The position numbers and the translations under genes were made by a program. A stretch of DNA of 64,000 nt, taken from contig JAWKUB010000003.1 in NCBI GenBank assembly GCA_041398745.1, positions 558,001 to 622,000 of the forward strand, in the 5' to 3' direction. The notes beneath the pieces are model-generated. The model did not search any database, was not told the origin of the DNA, and was given only the letters and a program-made list of their open reading frames with translations. This DNA comes from JACKHO01 sp041398745 (GTDB lineage: Bacteria > Planctomycetota > Planctomycetia > Planctomycetales > Planctomycetaceae). This document shows, in pieces, positions 26,384 to 35,847 of the stretch. Positions within the stretch are counted from its first letter, which is position 1; every line of letters starts with the position of its first letter.

Positions 26384-28039
26384 CTACGCGGGGATTTCTG
26401 AATCGTCAGCGAAGAGTCGACAGTTCAGGAGTGGGCTCTCACGTTGCACCATTGCTGACTTCAATGCGTATTTCTGAGGCAATCCGGCATCCAGTTTCAT
26501 GACGCAAACCGAGTCGGCCCCCAGTCCTCTCCAGTTGTCATTCTCGCGGATGCTTTCAATCCGCGCTCGAACATTCTCAGTCTCACCCGCGTAAACGCCA
26601 AGCGTTCCAGCCCGCAACAGGAATACCCCTGGAATTTCAAAATCGCCGTGGCTGACGTCGTCGATATTGACCGGCTCCAGGCGGCCTTTGAACCACGAGG
26701 CAAACTCACTCGCATCGCGACGCGCGTTCTTTGAACGTTTTCGAAGGGATAGTGCAATTCGTCGATACTGCAAAGGAGTCGCTGGCTGTCCGACAGGACC
26801 AAACATTTTGGCAAGACGATCGAACTCGGCAGCAAATTCTGGGGCGCACAGGATTTCGTCCAAGGTCTTACGATAGTCGATAGACAACAATCGCCATGCT
26901 ACTTCGCTCGCGAAGCCGAACGAATCCATTTCGGCGGGATCAATTCGCTCCGGCTGTCTCTGTGAGTGAGGCAGCTTTCCGGACTTTCGTACACGCAGCA
27001 GGAGGTTGTTCCAATAGAACGGACTTCCCTTGCCACCGAGTTCCTGACATTTGGCAATAAAAGCGGAATTCAACTCGGGATCACACAACAGGTAATCGGC
27101 AGGATATCCCTCTCCTGCGATTCCATAGGCTTCAACAACGGCCGCCTCGCCGGACTCGTCGGCTTTCTTTGTAAGCTTCTTTCCAGAGCGGGTGGCTGGA
27201 GCGCTCTCAATGGGATCTGACGGACCATCGATGGCCTCGCCGACATTACAGCGTTCAACCCTTTCCGTCGCATATTTCGCATATTCACTCGACAGTTCAA
27301 AACCAATCCACTGGCGGCCCAGCTTTTTGGCGACTGCCAGCGTCGTTCCACTACCGGAAAACGGGTCGACAACGACATCTTGCGGACTGCTTGAGGAGCG
27401 AATAATCCGAGCCAGCAGTTGTTCCGGCATTTGACAACCGTGAAACCCTTCACGCTCCTTGAACGTGCCAGCCACGCGTGCGAAGTACCAGGTGTCGTGG
27501 TTGGGACTGAAGCTTTGAGGAGCATCTTGCGGCCTGATGATCCAGGTATTGTCCGGCAGTCGTCCAATGGGATTGGCTCGCTTATCGGCGTAGACCAGTT
27601 GCCGCGCTGACTTCACCCGGATTTGCGGGTTCATGCGGTTAAACGTGAACTTGGATTTGTCTTTCACAAAGTGAAACAGGTGAGTATGCGAGCGACTAAA
27701 GCCATTCACACAGTTGACGCCGAACGTGTAATACCAAATGACCCAACTGCGGCAATGAAAGCCCAGTTTCTGTGCTTCGATTTTGAGTTCGGCGGCAAAT
27801 TCGTCACCAATAGCCAGCCAGAATGTTCCGTCGGGTTTCAAGGCGTTGTACGCACCCTCCATCCACTCTCGGCACCACTTCAGATACTCATTGGCCTCGC
27901 GACTGTCATCGTACGTGTCGTACTCGTAACCAATATTGAAGGGGGGGTCCGCGAATACAAGGTCGACCGAACCGGCCGGAAGACCACGCAGACCTTGCAC
28001 GCAGTCCTTGTTGAAGATTTGATTTCGTTCCATGCTCAT
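26384..28039 (-). CDS. Beta-class DNA methyltransferase with C-terminal GIY-YIG-like domain
   Basis: A 551-residue protein; a GGAGGG box lies before the ATG at 28039. Residues 31-34 are the catalytic DPPF (motif IV) and 227-232 the AdoMet-binding FSGSGT (motif I), an order that defines beta-class N4-cytosine or N6-adenine methyltransferases. Residues about 300-450 are a middle region I do not recognise. Residues 470-541 resemble a GIY-YIG domain: GVFLLRAGTLGVYAGETENVR, with a closing PLLN. The Glu usually found about 11 residues before that Pro is not there, so nuclease activity is doubtful. No restriction gene is adjacent. It could be an orphan regulatory methylase or a fused modification unit. 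Confidence 0.85.
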   Translation of the reverse strand: MSMERNQIFNKDCVQGLRGLPAGSVDLVFADPPFNIGYEYDTYDDSREANEYLKWCREWMEGAYNALKPDGTFWLAIGDEFAAELKIEAQKLGFHCRSWVIWYYTFGVNCVNGFSRSHTHLFHFVKDKSKFTFNRMNPQIRVKSARQLVYADKRANPIGRLPDNTWIIRPQDAPQSFSPNHDTWYFARVAGTFKEREGFHGCQMPEQLLARIIRSSSSPQDVVVDPFSGSGTTLAVAKKLGRQWIGFELSSEYAKYATERVERCNVGEAIDGPSDPIESAPATRSGKKLTKKADESGEAAVVEAYGIAGEGYPADYLLCDPELNSAFIAKCQELGGKGSPFYWNNLLLRVRKSGKLPHSQRQPERIDPAEMDSFGFASEVAWRLLSIDYRKTLDEILCAPEFAAEFDRLAKMFGPVGQPATPLQYRRIALSLRKRSKNARRDASEFASWFKGRLEPVNIDDVSHGDFEIPGVFLLRAGTLGVYAGETENVRARIESIRENDNWRGLGADSVCVMKLDAGLPQKYALKSAMVQRESPLLNCRLFADDSEIPA

Positions 28040-28136
28040 ATTGTTCCCTCCCTGGCGGAGTGCTTCTCGAACCGCAGCCCTGGTAATGTGTTAGGTTACT
28101 GAAAGCGGCACCGAAGCGCAACTGAGCGACGAATCG

Positions 28137-29195
28137 CTATTCGTATTCGTTGTATCGCATGCCAAAAACCATGGGCACAAGGTTTCCAACAGGCGAGAGC
28201 CAGAACAGCATCTCACATACGAGGAAACCGAGGCCGAAGCCCACCATGGTGCCGGTCGCTGGTGGAATGTTTGGTGCCATGGGCAGAAATAGTGCTGTAA
28301 GCCCCCCCGCAATGGCTGGGAGCAGCAAAAGCTGGACGAGTTTCACAACAGCTGGCGTCTGACGCCACATGCGCGACCGAAATCGCGACAGCGGCTCTCC
28401 TGTGTCCTCCCACCGCACGACATTATCCATCACCACGCCGCAACGCACGCAAATGGTGCCAGAGCTATAACGGAATGGATTTGCCGCCCAGTGAAAGTGT
28501 GTCCCCGAGATTGCGGTGCCTTGCTGGCAGACATCATGAATGTAGACTCGGCTTGATGGTCCCGACTGAGACATGTCGCGTTTCTTCAGAGCCGCGTCCA
28601 TTTCGGGAAGCGGATCGTCGTCCTCTTCGGTCCCGCGGCCACGGGCAGATTTCGCCCGTCGCATGAATTCATTGGCCAAATCAACGTACGACTCGTTATC
28701 TGGACCGAAGCTGATGAAATTCACCGTCATGCAAATATCTGGCGGTGGATCGAAACGGTTATGCTTATCTGAGGTGCTGACGTTTGCCCCTCGCAGGCGG
28801 GCTCGCCCCGCATCCTTCAGGTAAATCAGGAGCACTGGATGTGGCATGGGCCCTGGTTCGTCTCGTTCAAGTGCGACGGCTTCCGCTTCTTTGATGTACT
28901 CCCAGGGAATCGAGTGTCCTGACTGGGGAAACTCGAGTTCCTTCTCCGTCAATCGCATGACGACGGGCGAATTCCACAACAGGTACCCTCCCAATATCAG
29001 GGCGGAAGTGGATCCCAAACCGATTGCGATAAGTACGGGAATATTCGGTGGATTCTTTGGCGGTGACGCCAGGCTAATGCCACCAATGATCAGGAACAGC
29101 AAAAGGACAAATCCGCCCACTCCCGTCAAAATGATTCCGGCCCACGTGGGTGTTGCCAACTCGACCGTCCCAGAACCTCTCCGTTGTCCGCTCAT
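28137..29195 (-). CDS. Hypothetical four-helix membrane protein
   Basis: A 352-residue protein with no family I recognise. Two hydrophobic helices lie near the N-terminus (IILTGVGGFVLLLFLIIGG; IPVLIAIGLGSTSALILGGY) and two near the C-terminus (VQLLLLPAIAGGLTALFLP; MVGFGLGFLVCEMLFWL). Between them are about 200 soluble residues: a beta-rich part (LTEKELEFPQSGHSIPWEY), an acidic stretch and a possible half zinc ribbon ICVRCGVVMD. It lies 97 bp before the methyltransferase on the same strand, but nothing links their roles. Confidence 0.65.
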   Translation of the reverse strand: MSGQRRGSGTVELATPTWAGIILTGVGGFVLLLFLIIGGISLASPPKNPPNIPVLIAIGLGSTSALILGGYLLWNSPVVMRLTEKELEFPQSGHSIPWEYIKEAEAVALERDEPGPMPHPVLLIYLKDAGRARLRGANVSTSDKHNRFDPPPDICMTVNFISFGPDNESYVDLANEFMRRAKSARGRGTEEDDDPLPEMDAALKKRDMSQSGPSSRVYIHDVCQQGTAISGTHFHWAANPFRYSSGTICVRCGVVMDNVVRWEDTGEPLSRFRSRMWRQTPAVVKLVQLLLLPAIAGGLTALFLPMAPNIPPATGTMVGFGLGFLVCEMLFWLSPVGNLVPMVFGMRYNEYE

Positions 29196-29266
29196 AAGAA
29201 TTCGCCTGAATTACTTGCGAAAATCTGCCCCATACACGTTGTGAATTGACCGCGACGACATTTGGA

Positions 29267-30217
29267 TCATTCACCATTTGCCGACTTCACGTACCCAATC
29301 GAGGCCAGGAACTCGTCGAGTTGTTTGAGCGTCTGGTGGTAGCGTCGATTCGCTTCTGCCCGCGGCTCTCCGTTCCCACGACCGGGATTAAAGAATCCGT
29401 GCGGCTGACCGGGATACGCCTTGAGTTCGCAACGATTCCCCGCCTCCGTCATGGCTTTTTGAAACAGCTCGACGGTGCCAAACGGGACGGCTTCGTCTTC
29501 AGTTCCGTGGAAAATAATGCTGGGCGGCATATACGCGCGCACGAAGTGATGCGGTGAAATCTCTTCGGGGCGACCATCAGCACGGGCCTTGATGTCGACA
29601 ACTTTCTCTGCGGACAACACATCGGGATGTCCCTCCACTGGAGCGAGTATGACGGCGGGGTTAAACAGGACCATAGCATTCGGCATGGAACTGACGTCGA
29701 GGTGATCTCCTTCCTCGAATCCCGGAACCAATGCCACCGCTGCGGCGAGATGACCACCGGCCGATCCACCACCCGAGGCAATTCGTTGCGGATCCACTCC
29801 AAGTCTTCCGGCATTCGCGCGAACCCAGCGAATTGCAGCTTTGGCATCGACAACGCAATCCTGCGGCAGGACGCTTTGCCGACTCTTTACGCGGTAGTCG
29901 ACTGAAATCGCGACCATACCCAGTTCTGCAAGATGCCGGCAGTGCGGAAGGAATTGTCCCGGCGTACCACCGTTCCAGCCACCGCCGAAGAAAAAGACAA
30001 TGGCCGGACGGGAGTCGGTCGCCTCGTGTCCCTCCGGTTCGAAAATCCAGGCCTGCAGTTCAACGTCGCCCACTTTGCGATACGTCTCTACACGGGAACC
30101 GGGCATGTCGGGGGGATACTTCCAGCTCGTTGTCGGTTCTGGAGGATCTGCCGCGAACAGGCCGGGGGCCAACAGGCAAATCGCCAGTGCGGTAAGTGAG
30201 TTACGCAAGAATTTCAT
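29267..30217 (-). CDS. Secreted alpha/beta-hydrolase (esterase/lipase-like)
   Basis: A 316-residue protein; the ATG at 30217 gives a signal peptide (LRNSLTALAICLLAPGLFA) and a G-rich ribosome site precedes it. The fold is that of the BD-FAE/hormone-sensitive-lipase type: the oxyanion segment VFFFGGGWNGGTP, the nucleophile elbow SGGGSAGGHLA with Ser, the acid in HGTEDEAVPF, and the His in QPHGFFNPGRG. All three catalytic residues are in the expected order. A periplasmic carboxylesterase, perhaps on acetylated or feruloylated sugars, fits; the substrate is not visible. Confidence 0.85.
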   Translation of the reverse strand: MKFLRNSLTALAICLLAPGLFAADPPEPTTSWKYPPDMPGSRVETYRKVGDVELQAWIFEPEGHEATDSRPAIVFFFGGGWNGGTPGQFLPHCRHLAELGMVAISVDYRVKSRQSVLPQDCVVDAKAAIRWVRANAGRLGVDPQRIASGGGSAGGHLAAAVALVPGFEEGDHLDVSSMPNAMVLFNPAVILAPVEGHPDVLSAEKVVDIKARADGRPEEISPHHFVRAYMPPSIIFHGTEDEAVPFGTVELFQKAMTEAGNRCELKAYPGQPHGFFNPGRGNGEPRAEANRRYHQTLKQLDEFLASIGYVKSANGE

Positions 30218-30421
30218 CGGACATCCCCTCTGCGAACGAATTGAACAAACAAGATGTGTCGGGAGCATAGAGTCCGACAGTGGCTGCCCGCAATCGGTTG
30301 GGGTCATGCAGCAAACCGCCAATGAGTCCGTTTCGTTAGCCATTTCTCATGCCGGCGCGCTTGACATCGTGGCATTCCACGCGAAAGTGCAGGGAGAGTT
30401 TCCGCACGAAGGAACGGTTTC

Positions 30422-30895
30422 ATGGCGAAACAAAAGCGTCTACCACGATCTCAACGGCCAATTATCGGCTGGCGAGAGTGGATTGGTCTCCCACAGCTGG
30501 CTATTCCGGCCATCAAGGTCAAAGTGGATACTGGTGCCCGAACGTCGTCGCTCCACGCATTCGAGGTCGAACGATTTCGCCGCGAGAATCAGGACTTTGT
30601 TCGCTTTGTTGTGCATCCGTTGCAAAAGAACTCAGTCAAGAGCGTGAATTGTGAAGCTCCGCTCCTCGATTATCGGGAGGTTCGCAGTTCCAATGGCGCT
30701 GTCACCCGGCGTGCCGTCATTAGCACGGAAATTTCCCTCTTGGATCAAACTTGGTCTATCGAATTGAGCCTCACAAATCGGGACGCAATGGGGTTTCGCA
30801 TGCTGTTGGGGAGGCAGGCGATTCGTGGGCGTTTTCTGGTTGACGCCGGGGTCTCTTATTGCGACAGTTCGCACCGTCAAATCGCCAGGAAATAA
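30422..30895 (+). CDS. RimB-like retropepsin-fold protease
   Basis: A 157-residue protein of the family annotated as RimK-associated ATP-dependent zinc protease. It has an aspartic-protease-like motif VDTGARTSSLHA and the closing MGFRMLLGRQAIRGRFLVDA, both typical. The ATG at 30422 is the only sensible start. It lies 48 bp before a rimK-type gene on the same strand. In pseudomonads the related RimB works with RimK in setting glutamate tails on ribosomal protein S6. By analogy this pair adds and trims glutamates on a ribosomal or other protein. Confidence 0.88.
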   Translation: MAKQKRLPRSQRPIIGWREWIGLPQLAIPAIKVKVDTGARTSSLHAFEVERFRRENQDFVRFVVHPLQKNSVKSVNCEAPLLDYREVRSSNGAVTRRAVISTEISLLDQTWSIELSLTNRDAMGFRMLLGRQAIRGRFLVDAGVSYCDSSHRQIARK

Positions 30896-30943
30896 ATTCG
30901 AATCGGTGGTTGCGATTCACCTCCGTTAACTCAGGAAAGCCGT

Positions 30944-31939
30944 ATGGTTCCCGACCCGGACGAAAGTTCGGCACCGCAAGTTTCGCCCAACGACCCCGCT
31001 GAATTCGATGATGTCGAGCCTGAGGAACAGCGGCCCCTGCGCATTGCCATTCTTTCGCAGAAGTCGAGCCTGTATTCGACGCGCCGTTTGCGTGAGGCGG
31101 GGCTGCAGCGCGGGCATCATGTCGAGGTCATTGACTACCTGCGTTGCTACATGGACATTACGTCACAGCGGCCCCGCGTACTGTTTGCTGGACGCGAGCT
31201 CAACAATTTCGACGCCATTATCCCGCGCATTGGGGCCAGCTACACGTTTTATGGGACGGCGGTTGTTCGACAATTCGAAATGATGAACGTCTTCTCGGCG
31301 AACGAGTCTCAGTCGATTACTCGATCGCGCGATAAGTTGCGTTGCCTGCAATTGCTCGCCCGCGAGGGAATTGGCCTGCCAGTGACCGGTTTCGCTCACT
31401 CCACAAAAGACATTACGGGGCTCATGGATGTTGTGGGCGGCGCACCGCTCGTCATCAAACTAATCGAAGGTACCCAGGGTGTTGGCGTAATTCTGGGAGA
31501 AACTCAGAAAGCTGCTGAGGCGGTTATTGAGGCCTTTCGCACACTCGATGCAAACATTCTGGTGCAGGAATTCATCAAAGAAGCACAGGGATGTGATATC
31601 CGCTGTTTCGTTGTCGGGAAACGCGTGGTGGCGGCCATGTTGCGGAAAGCGCCCGAAGGCGAGTTTCGCTCGAATTTGCATCGGGGCGGAACCGCATACA
31701 AAGTGAAGCTGACGCCGGAGGAAAAGGAAACGGCACTTCGCGCCGCCAAGGCCATGGGATTGCGGGTCGCTGGCGTCGACATTCTCCGCTCCAATCGTGG
31801 CCCGGTCGTCATGGAAGTGAATTCTTCCCCGGGGCTCGAAGGGATTGAGGCCGCCACGAAGGTGAACGTGGCGGGAAAAATCATCGAGTTCATTGAACGC
31901 AATGTTGGCCGTGGAAACAAGGACCGAATTCGCGGATAG
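30944..31939 (+). CDS. rimK: RimK-type ATP-grasp glutamate ligase
   Basis: A 331-residue ATP-grasp ligase. After an acidic N-terminal extension of about 30 residues the RimK core begins at LRIAILSQKSSLYSTRRL. Later blocks are IIPRIGASYTFYG, SRDKLRCLQLLAREGIGLP, PLVIKLIEGTQGVGV (nucleotide-binding), LVQEFIKEAQGCDIRCFVVG and VMEVNSSPGLEGIE (metal and ATP-binding). The extension is not usual in E. coli RimK. The gene follows the RimB-like protease gene and ends 9 bp before the convergent decarboxylase gene. The family adds glutamates to the C-terminus of ribosomal protein S6; the target here is inferred. Confidence 0.93.
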   Translation: MVPDPDESSAPQVSPNDPAEFDDVEPEEQRPLRIAILSQKSSLYSTRRLREAGLQRGHHVEVIDYLRCYMDITSQRPRVLFAGRELNNFDAIIPRIGASYTFYGTAVVRQFEMMNVFSANESQSITRSRDKLRCLQLLAREGIGLPVTGFAHSTKDITGLMDVVGGAPLVIKLIEGTQGVGVILGETQKAAEAVIEAFRTLDANILVQEFIKEAQGCDIRCFVVGKRVVAAMLRKAPEGEFRSNLHRGGTAYKVKLTPEEKETALRAAKAMGLRVAGVDILRSNRGPVVMEVNSSPGLEGIEAATKVNVAGKIIEFIERNVGRGNKDRIRG

Positions 31940-31948
31940 CAGTCTCGG

Positions 31949-33637
31949 TCAAATGTGCTTCGACATCTTTTGGGCGAGTCTTTGCAGCGCCGGGCTGATG
32001 TCAGCGGCGTCCAAATGCACATTCAGAATGCTATAGGCATCCTCATGCGCTAAGGCAGCTTTCATCGCCTGCTGCAACTCCCCCATGGTTCGAACCTCGA
32101 AGCCCCATCCGCAACCGAGAATCTCCGGAATGCGGTGATACTTCCAGTCCAGAATGTCGTTGAAAGGTCCTTCCTGGAGGAAGCGTTCCGTGGTGTAGCC
32201 ATGATTGTTGAGCACAATGACTATGGGGTTAAACTCGCGCCGGGCAATCGACGACAACTCCAGGCACGTCATTTGGAATGCACCATCCCCTACCAGTACG
32301 AGCGGCCGCAACTGGTTGTTTGCCACCTGAGTACCAAGGGCAGCGGGAATGGCGAATCCCATTGATGTGTAGTAGGCAGGGCTCAGGAACTCTGTGTGCT
32401 TGTGAATGGTAAGGTCCGACGCACCAAACAATGAGTCACCCACGTCGGCAATGACGACCATACCATCGTCGAGAATAGTATTGAGATAGCCAAACAGTCC
32501 CGCATTGGTGACCTTGTCGTCGGCAGCCAGTTTGGCGGTTGTTCGTTCGACGCGCTGAGGAAACTCCGGTTTCGGCCGACGCGACTTCAATTGCGACAGG
32601 CCTTCCACGAAATCGTGCAGTAGCACGTCGTGAAAGTGGTGATGACCAATCCTGAGTTGCTCACTGGTCGCATAAATACAGCGACCCGGGTCGAGGTTGG
32701 CGGTGTAAATTCCCAGATTAATGTCGGACATGAACGTTCCGAGCAGCACCACACAGTCACTGGTTTCGACATACTCCGTGACTTCCTTCCGCCCCATGGC
32801 TCCTTCATAAATTCCCATGAAAAGCGGATGCCGTTCGCTGACGACCGATTTCCCCAGCAGTGTGGCACACATCGGAACTTTGCACTGCTTCGCAAACTGT
32901 ACAACCTGCTCCCGCAGCCCGAACCGATGAATTTCTACACCCGCGACAAGCACCGGTTGCTGGGCCGCTCGAATGCGTTCCGCGGCTTCATTGAGAGAGG
33001 CCTGCAGTGCATCTGCGTTACTTTTCAACTCGGCCTGAACCGGGTGATGTTCAATGAGAGCTGGTGCATCGACGCGGTCTCGGGGAATCTCTAAATAGAC
33101 CGGACGCTTGTAGCGCACTGCCGCCTCCAGACAACGGTCGATTTCACGAAATGCCGTGAGAGGATCGTCGAGGGCAGCGCTGGCGACGGTAATTTTCTCA
33201 AAGACTTCCCGCTGCGTGCTGAAGTCTCTGACCCGATGATGCAGTAGCGGGTTATTCTCCCGTTCTGCAATTCCCGGCGCGCCACTAATGACAATGACGG
33301 GCGATTTTTCCGCAAACGCTCCGGCAATCGAATTGCACAAGCTCAGGCCACCGACACAGTACGTGACACACACGGCCCCGAGCCCATTCACGCGAGCATA
33401 TGCATCTGCGGCATACCCAGCGTTGTCTTCCCGAGTGCATCCCACGACGTTAATGGGACTCTCTTCAAGCAGCCCGTAGAAGTTGAGAACAAAGTCTCCG
33501 GGAATTCCAAAGACGTCATGGACACCGTAATCCTGAAGTCGCTGGATGAGGTATTGCCCAATCGTTGGCTGAGACGGCAGCGCGCCTCCGCTTCGAGAAC
33601 TGCCTCGTCTGCTTCGCGGTTTTGATCGACTCGCCAT
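31949..33637 (-). CDS. Thiamine-diphosphate 2-oxoacid decarboxylase (pyruvate/indolepyruvate type)
   Basis: A 562-residue TPP-dependent enzyme. The N-terminal domain starts with TIGQYLIQRLQDYGVHDVFGIPGDFVLNFY and has the cofactor Glu in CTREDNAGYAADAYAR. The TPP-binding motif in the C-terminal domain is GDGAFQMTCLELSSIARREF followed by the metal-binding NNHGYTTER. The gap in the middle domain fits pyruvate decarboxylase, indolepyruvate decarboxylase and branched-chain 2-ketoacid decarboxylase alike, so the substrate is open. A basic, Ser/Arg-rich N-terminal tail of about 25 residues is additional. It may serve a fermentative route to an aldehyde. Confidence 0.88.
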   Translation of the reverse strand: MASRSKPRSRRGSSRSGGALPSQPTIGQYLIQRLQDYGVHDVFGIPGDFVLNFYGLLEESPINVVGCTREDNAGYAADAYARVNGLGAVCVTYCVGGLSLCNSIAGAFAEKSPVIVISGAPGIAERENNPLLHHRVRDFSTQREVFEKITVASAALDDPLTAFREIDRCLEAAVRYKRPVYLEIPRDRVDAPALIEHHPVQAELKSNADALQASLNEAAERIRAAQQPVLVAGVEIHRFGLREQVVQFAKQCKVPMCATLLGKSVVSERHPLFMGIYEGAMGRKEVTEYVETSDCVVLLGTFMSDINLGIYTANLDPGRCIYATSEQLRIGHHHFHDVLLHDFVEGLSQLKSRRPKPEFPQRVERTTAKLAADDKVTNAGLFGYLNTILDDGMVVIADVGDSLFGASDLTIHKHTEFLSPAYYTSMGFAIPAALGTQVANNQLRPLVLVGDGAFQMTCLELSSIARREFNPIVIVLNNHGYTTERFLQEGPFNDILDWKYHRIPEILGCGWGFEVRTMGELQQAMKAALAHEDAYSILNVHLDAADISPALQRLAQKMSKHI

Positions 33638-33770
33638 GGCACTCCACCCTTGTCGTCACGGTTCAACCGAAATTGGCAACTGAGGACGCCAACTCCACCG
33701 TCCTCAACTCAATTAAACGCATTACGGCCCAAACTGGCAAGGCGTTCCCGTCCGGATTTGTTCCCAGCCG

Positions 33771-35648
33771 CTATTGACCTTCGTCAGTTGCGAGTACCGG
33801 GTCTTCCGCCGTAAATGAGAAGAGTAGTGCGCCACGTTGGTCAGCGAACTGTGACTCGCCGTGGCGAAAATCAACGGGAGTGTGTCGATACACAAGAATC
33901 CTTACGGTCCCTGGCGCCGATTGAGCAAAGGGGGAATTGGATTCCGTTCGAATGCCAAACGCGTCTGCAACCAGCAGCGGTTCGAGTCGCTTCAGCACGG
34001 TTTCCTCCTGTTCCCGTTTCTCGGACTCACTCTGTGAAAAGCCAATGCCAAACCACCACCAAAGGTAATTGAATTGCTGCGTCGTTTCGGGCCCAATGTA
34101 CGCTGCAATGGTCTCGATTTGACGCTTTCGATCCAACTCCCAAATTGGCTTTTCGACATCCAGAGGAAACATCGTCGCCCCTCTCACGACCCAGGCAGAA
34201 ATGACGTCTGACGAAAAATCTTTGCCAGGATCGACACGAATGCTCAGAACTCGTCCCGTCGCCAACTCGAAATCGAGAATTCGCGGGGCTTCAATTGGAC
34301 TAGAAATTCGGTGACGCTCAATGAACGGAATTGAAGAAGTCGGCGCCATTTCAAAACCGGTGACCTGTCGATCCAAATCGGATTCGGCCAATGCCTCGGT
34401 GCTGTCGAGACCGGAATCGGAGACCGAAATGCAGTTGCCCGATCCCGGTGATTCTAATTCGTATTCACCTTCGTCCTTAACTGTCGCCAAGGTCCAACGC
34501 GAAACGTCGAACGTGTCGGTGTCAACCTGTTGAGCGACACCAATACTCCGAATTCGACTTCGCTCCCTGGCCCCTACGCGTCCCAACATTGCAAATAGAA
34601 TGGAAAACAAAATGGCAGAGCCGAAGAACAGCAGGTAGAACCGCCGCACCTTGGTATGTGTTACCCCCATGCGGTAGCAGACCGGAAACTGAATGAACAA
34701 ATACGCAAACACTGCAGCATAAATCAGCAGCCAGGGGCGATGAAACGCCGACATTTTGCGTAGCTCGCGAAATGCATGAGTACTCCGCGCGAATCCTACC
34801 GTTTTATACGACCCGACAAACGTGGACGTCGCCATTTTCCCTCGATTGCGGAACGTGGTGGGTTGATCATCCAGAAACAGTTCCTGCCGCGCTTCTTCCA
34901 GCGTAATGTCGGCAACCTTGACTGGTACTCGCTTTACGTTTCCCGCTCCCACCGAAAACTCATCTTGCTCGGTGTTGAGAACTTTCAGCGATTCCGGAAA
35001 GGCTGGATACTTTCCATCATCATCCAGCAGCAAATAGACCCGGCCTCCCTGATTCAACCATTCGAGAAGTGTGCGCTGCCGGGCTCCCGTCCAAAACGGT
35101 ACATGACTCAGTATAATCCCACGCAATGCGGTCATTTCGGTGATGGATTGTGGAAAGAGTTCCTCTGGCATGCGACGCAAAATTCCGCCTGGCGGGCTGA
35201 CGGCGTCGTTATCGTAGATGAGAACCGTGGCCGCCGGTCCGGTGGCTGGACTGTTGACGTCCATGCTGCCGAACTCCCCTGCCCCCCAGGAAAGTTGCCA
35301 GTTATCCAGGTTGTCCACGATGAACGGAGTAAACTGAACCCAGCGGTCTTCATCCGGACCTAACGTGACATGCCTTTTGAGCTGGCAACCAACCGGCTTT
35401 GCCGCCGCCGTCCGGCTGAGAACGAAATCCCCCTCCCACGGAATAGACGTCGTATTCTGCACGCGAAACGCCACGGGCATAAAGTTCTGAGCGAGAATTG
35501 TTCCGTCAAAACCCCAATGCGTTTCCACAACCTGGACAAGGGAAGGATCATCCCCCTCGAGCTCAGGAGGCGCAGCCCCCCCGTGCACTGTGGCGAGCAA
35601 GAGCACCACCGCGGTAGCAAATCCAACTCGTACTGGCCGACCGTTCAT
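33771..35648 (-). CDS. Hypothetical secreted/membrane protein
   Basis: A 625-residue protein with a signal peptide (VGFATAVVLLLATVHGG). The first 230 residues form a beta-rich extracytoplasmic region followed by a Rossmann-like part (FWTGARQRTLLEWLNQGGRVYLLLDD), reminiscent of the GATase-like domains in planctomycete membrane proteins. Two membrane helices follow (PWLLIYAAVFAYLFIQFPV and LLFFGSAILFSILFAMLG), and then a second beta-rich part. No named family is certain. It lies alone on the strand between the decarboxylase and PhoD-like genes. Confidence 0.68.
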   Translation of the reverse strand: MNGRPVRVGFATAVVLLLATVHGGAAPPELEGDDPSLVQVVETHWGFDGTILAQNFMPVAFRVQNTTSIPWEGDFVLSRTAAAKPVGCQLKRHVTLGPDEDRWVQFTPFIVDNLDNWQLSWGAGEFGSMDVNSPATGPAATVLIYDNDAVSPPGGILRRMPEELFPQSITEMTALRGIILSHVPFWTGARQRTLLEWLNQGGRVYLLLDDDGKYPAFPESLKVLNTEQDEFSVGAGNVKRVPVKVADITLEEARQELFLDDQPTTFRNRGKMATSTFVGSYKTVGFARSTHAFRELRKMSAFHRPWLLIYAAVFAYLFIQFPVCYRMGVTHTKVRRFYLLFFGSAILFSILFAMLGRVGARERSRIRSIGVAQQVDTDTFDVSRWTLATVKDEGEYELESPGSGNCISVSDSGLDSTEALAESDLDRQVTGFEMAPTSSIPFIERHRISSPIEAPRILDFELATGRVLSIRVDPGKDFSSDVISAWVVRGATMFPLDVEKPIWELDRKRQIETIAAYIGPETTQQFNYLWWWFGIGFSQSESEKREQEETVLKRLEPLLVADAFGIRTESNSPFAQSAPGTVRILVYRHTPVDFRHGESQFADQRGALLFSFTAEDPVLATDEGQ

Positions 35649-35793
35649 AAAAGGTGCTTCTGGCCAAAATCCGGGAACTTCTTTTCAGGGCGTAAGCGAG
35701 CACTACGTTGACTCATCCCCAAGTGTGGGAGAATTCCAACGAGGTGCAACGAATTCTCGAAATTTCACGGATTGACCAAGCGTTGTAGAAATT

Positions 35794-35810
35794 GAGCCGT
35801 GCGACGGCTC
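35794..35810. terminator. Hairpin at the 3' end of the PhoD-like gene
   Basis: GAGCCGT (35794-35800) and ACGGCTC (35804-35810) pair perfectly around a 3-base loop, about 40 bases past the PhoD-like stop codon. The run after it on the minus strand is only moderately T-rich, so termination is plausible but not sure. Confidence 0.4.
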
Positions 35811-35847
35811 TCGCATCGGTTTCTTCATGCTCCGCCCGAAACGACAC

